The notes below the pieces were generated by a model. The model did not search any database, had not been told where the DNA came from, and saw only the letters and a program-made list of their open reading frames with translations. The translations under genes were made by a program, and so were the position numbers. From Letharia columbiana (taxonomy: Eukaryota > Ascomycota > Lecanoromycetes > Lecanorales > Parmeliaceae), in assembly GCF_014066305.1 (NCBI RefSeq), contig NW_023501036.1:1747501-1811500 (forward strand): 64,000 bases of DNA. Direction: 5' to 3'. Positions 63,601-64,000 of the stretch are shown here, piece after piece. The stretch's first letter is position 1, and each line of letters opens with the position of its first letter.

Positions 63601-63909
63601 CCTGATTTTACTTCTCATGACCTGCAGAAACACATCGAAGACTCTATTACAGTTCCGGATACCTCTGGGTCAACTCCTAGGAACAGCGCCAATGGTAACA
63701 CGACAGAGGTGAATGGAAAAATGAATGAATCGAAGGAGAACAGAGGCGGTCGAAAGCGCAGCGATCCAGCGGATGAGCAGCACAAAAGGAAGAAACTAAA
63801 GCGTGCACTGGCTCCCACGCCCGGTCCTGCGCATTGGGAAGCGATGAACAAGAACTTTGAGGATTTCCTGAGTCGTGAAGCTGATAGACCTTCTAATGGT
63901 AGGTCTTGA
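57636..63909 (+). CDS. SAM-domain SNF2-family ATPase with two frame breaks
   Basis: A long exon starts at 57636 (AAGC-ATG); a 55-nt intron (63047-63101, GTAAGC to TCTAG) precedes the last exon seen. Without the breaks the gene would encode about 2,072 residues. Residues ~20-90 form a SAM-like helical domain; ~90-1180 are largely disordered with acidic stretches; the ATPase begins near 1190: HAQGLGKT (Walker A, ~1221), VVADEAHNF (DEAH, ~1362), LTGTPLANRL (~1392), then in the C-lobe DKVLVFSHR, STRAGGTGLN and RAYRIGQRKPVYVYR. This is the RAD54/ATRX-like branch of SNF2 remodelers, acting on chromatin in the nucleus. Frame is lost at CCC 61920-61922 (one base too many) and regained near AAAAA 62295-62299 (one base too few). 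As written, translation stops at 62063, losing the C-lobe. The 3' end may be a GTAGGT donor at 63899, so the gene may continue past 63909. Confidence 0.82.
61920..61922 (+). other. Frame break 1 in the SNF2-type gene
   Basis: Upstream, frame 1 (that of 57636) encodes EFLATYEEP. From 61921 the conserved continuation IYAGLYRDS and LEPKVHR is read only in the next frame. Removing one C of CCC joins them. There is no GT-AG intron that could do it. Confidence 0.85.
62295..62299 (+). other. Frame break 2 in the SNF2-type gene (approximate site)
   Basis: The conserved LLQLLCNHPKSFREGL is in the shifted frame, while DAVQLNEPVSRIGL and everything after it are back in the original frame. The switch must lie between about 62235 and 62340. 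A missing A in the five-A run at 62295-62299 is the simplest explanation. No splice sites are present. Confidence 0.7.
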
Positions 63910-64000
63910 GCTTGACTACTTACATTCCTACAAGAGCGGGATTGTGGCAGATATCTCGCCTGCCTCTGACACCGCATTCAGTGCGAGGGCGGTGCATACA
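63910..64000 (+). other. Right edge, possible further exon of the SNF2-type gene
   Basis: If 63899-63950 is an intron (GTAGGT, ACTTAC branch-like, GGCAG; 52 nt), the following sequence stays open in frame to the end of the window. Otherwise this is the 3' UTR. Confidence 0.4.

Overview
The window joins two very different kinds of DNA from a filamentous ascomycete (Pezizomycotina; possibly Dothideomycetes, but the class is uncertain). Evidence for this: seven spliced protein genes with short GT-AG introns (mostly 49-64 nt), fungal-specific families (a STE3-type pheromone receptor, an RPF1 Brix protein, a DUF4203/TMEM198-like membrane protein with a long cytosolic tail), and a huge AT-rich block with the footprint of repeat-induced point mutation (RIP).

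Positions 1 to about 42,060 are a gene-free, extremely AT-rich block. CpA and TpG are almost absent; by eye there is none in the first ~1,070 bases, and the surviving C and G sit mostly in CpT, ApG and CpG. It is a pile of decayed transposons in which repeat architecture is still readable: TIR-like inverted ends with 40-bp subterminal repeats (2826-3465, 7706-7830, 26491-26797), a 2.83-kb direct duplication (13486-16312 and 17026-19853), an LTR-retrotransposon-like array (29711-38070), small direct-repeat pairs, and several minisatellites with 12, 24, 40 and 92-bp units.

Inside this block lies one nearly intact, GC-rich element at 39493-40282. It is 790 bp long, has two 141-bp direct terminal repeats and a perfect 5-bp target duplication (TAATC), and has no credible ORF. 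Its interior is an almost continuous chain of hairpins, including an 86-bp three-hairpin module present twice in tandem. It resembles a TRIM (non-autonomous miniature LTR retroelement) with a highly structured RNA and is the most unusual object in the window.

From about 42,060 the DNA is normal genic sequence. The order is: DUF4203 membrane protein (+), conserved membrane/coiled-coil protein (-), STE3/PreA-type a-factor receptor (+), mitochondrial single-strand DNA-binding protein (+), ribosome production factor RPF1 (-), glutathione synthetase GSH2 (-), and a SAM-domain SNF2-family ATPase (+) that may run past the right edge. The genes are unrelated housekeeping and signalling functions, not a cluster. 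GSH2 and the SNF2 gene are divergent over 590 bp; the DUF4203 gene and its neighbour are convergent, as are mtSSB and RPF1.

The SNF2 gene carries two single-base frame breaks at short homopolymers about 375 bp apart. They cancel in net length but each disrupts conserved sequence, so they are either assembly errors or a real lesion. The mtSSB gene has a textbook G-quadruplex motif across its first splice donor. All exon joins and repeat boundaries were worked out by hand from the sequence.
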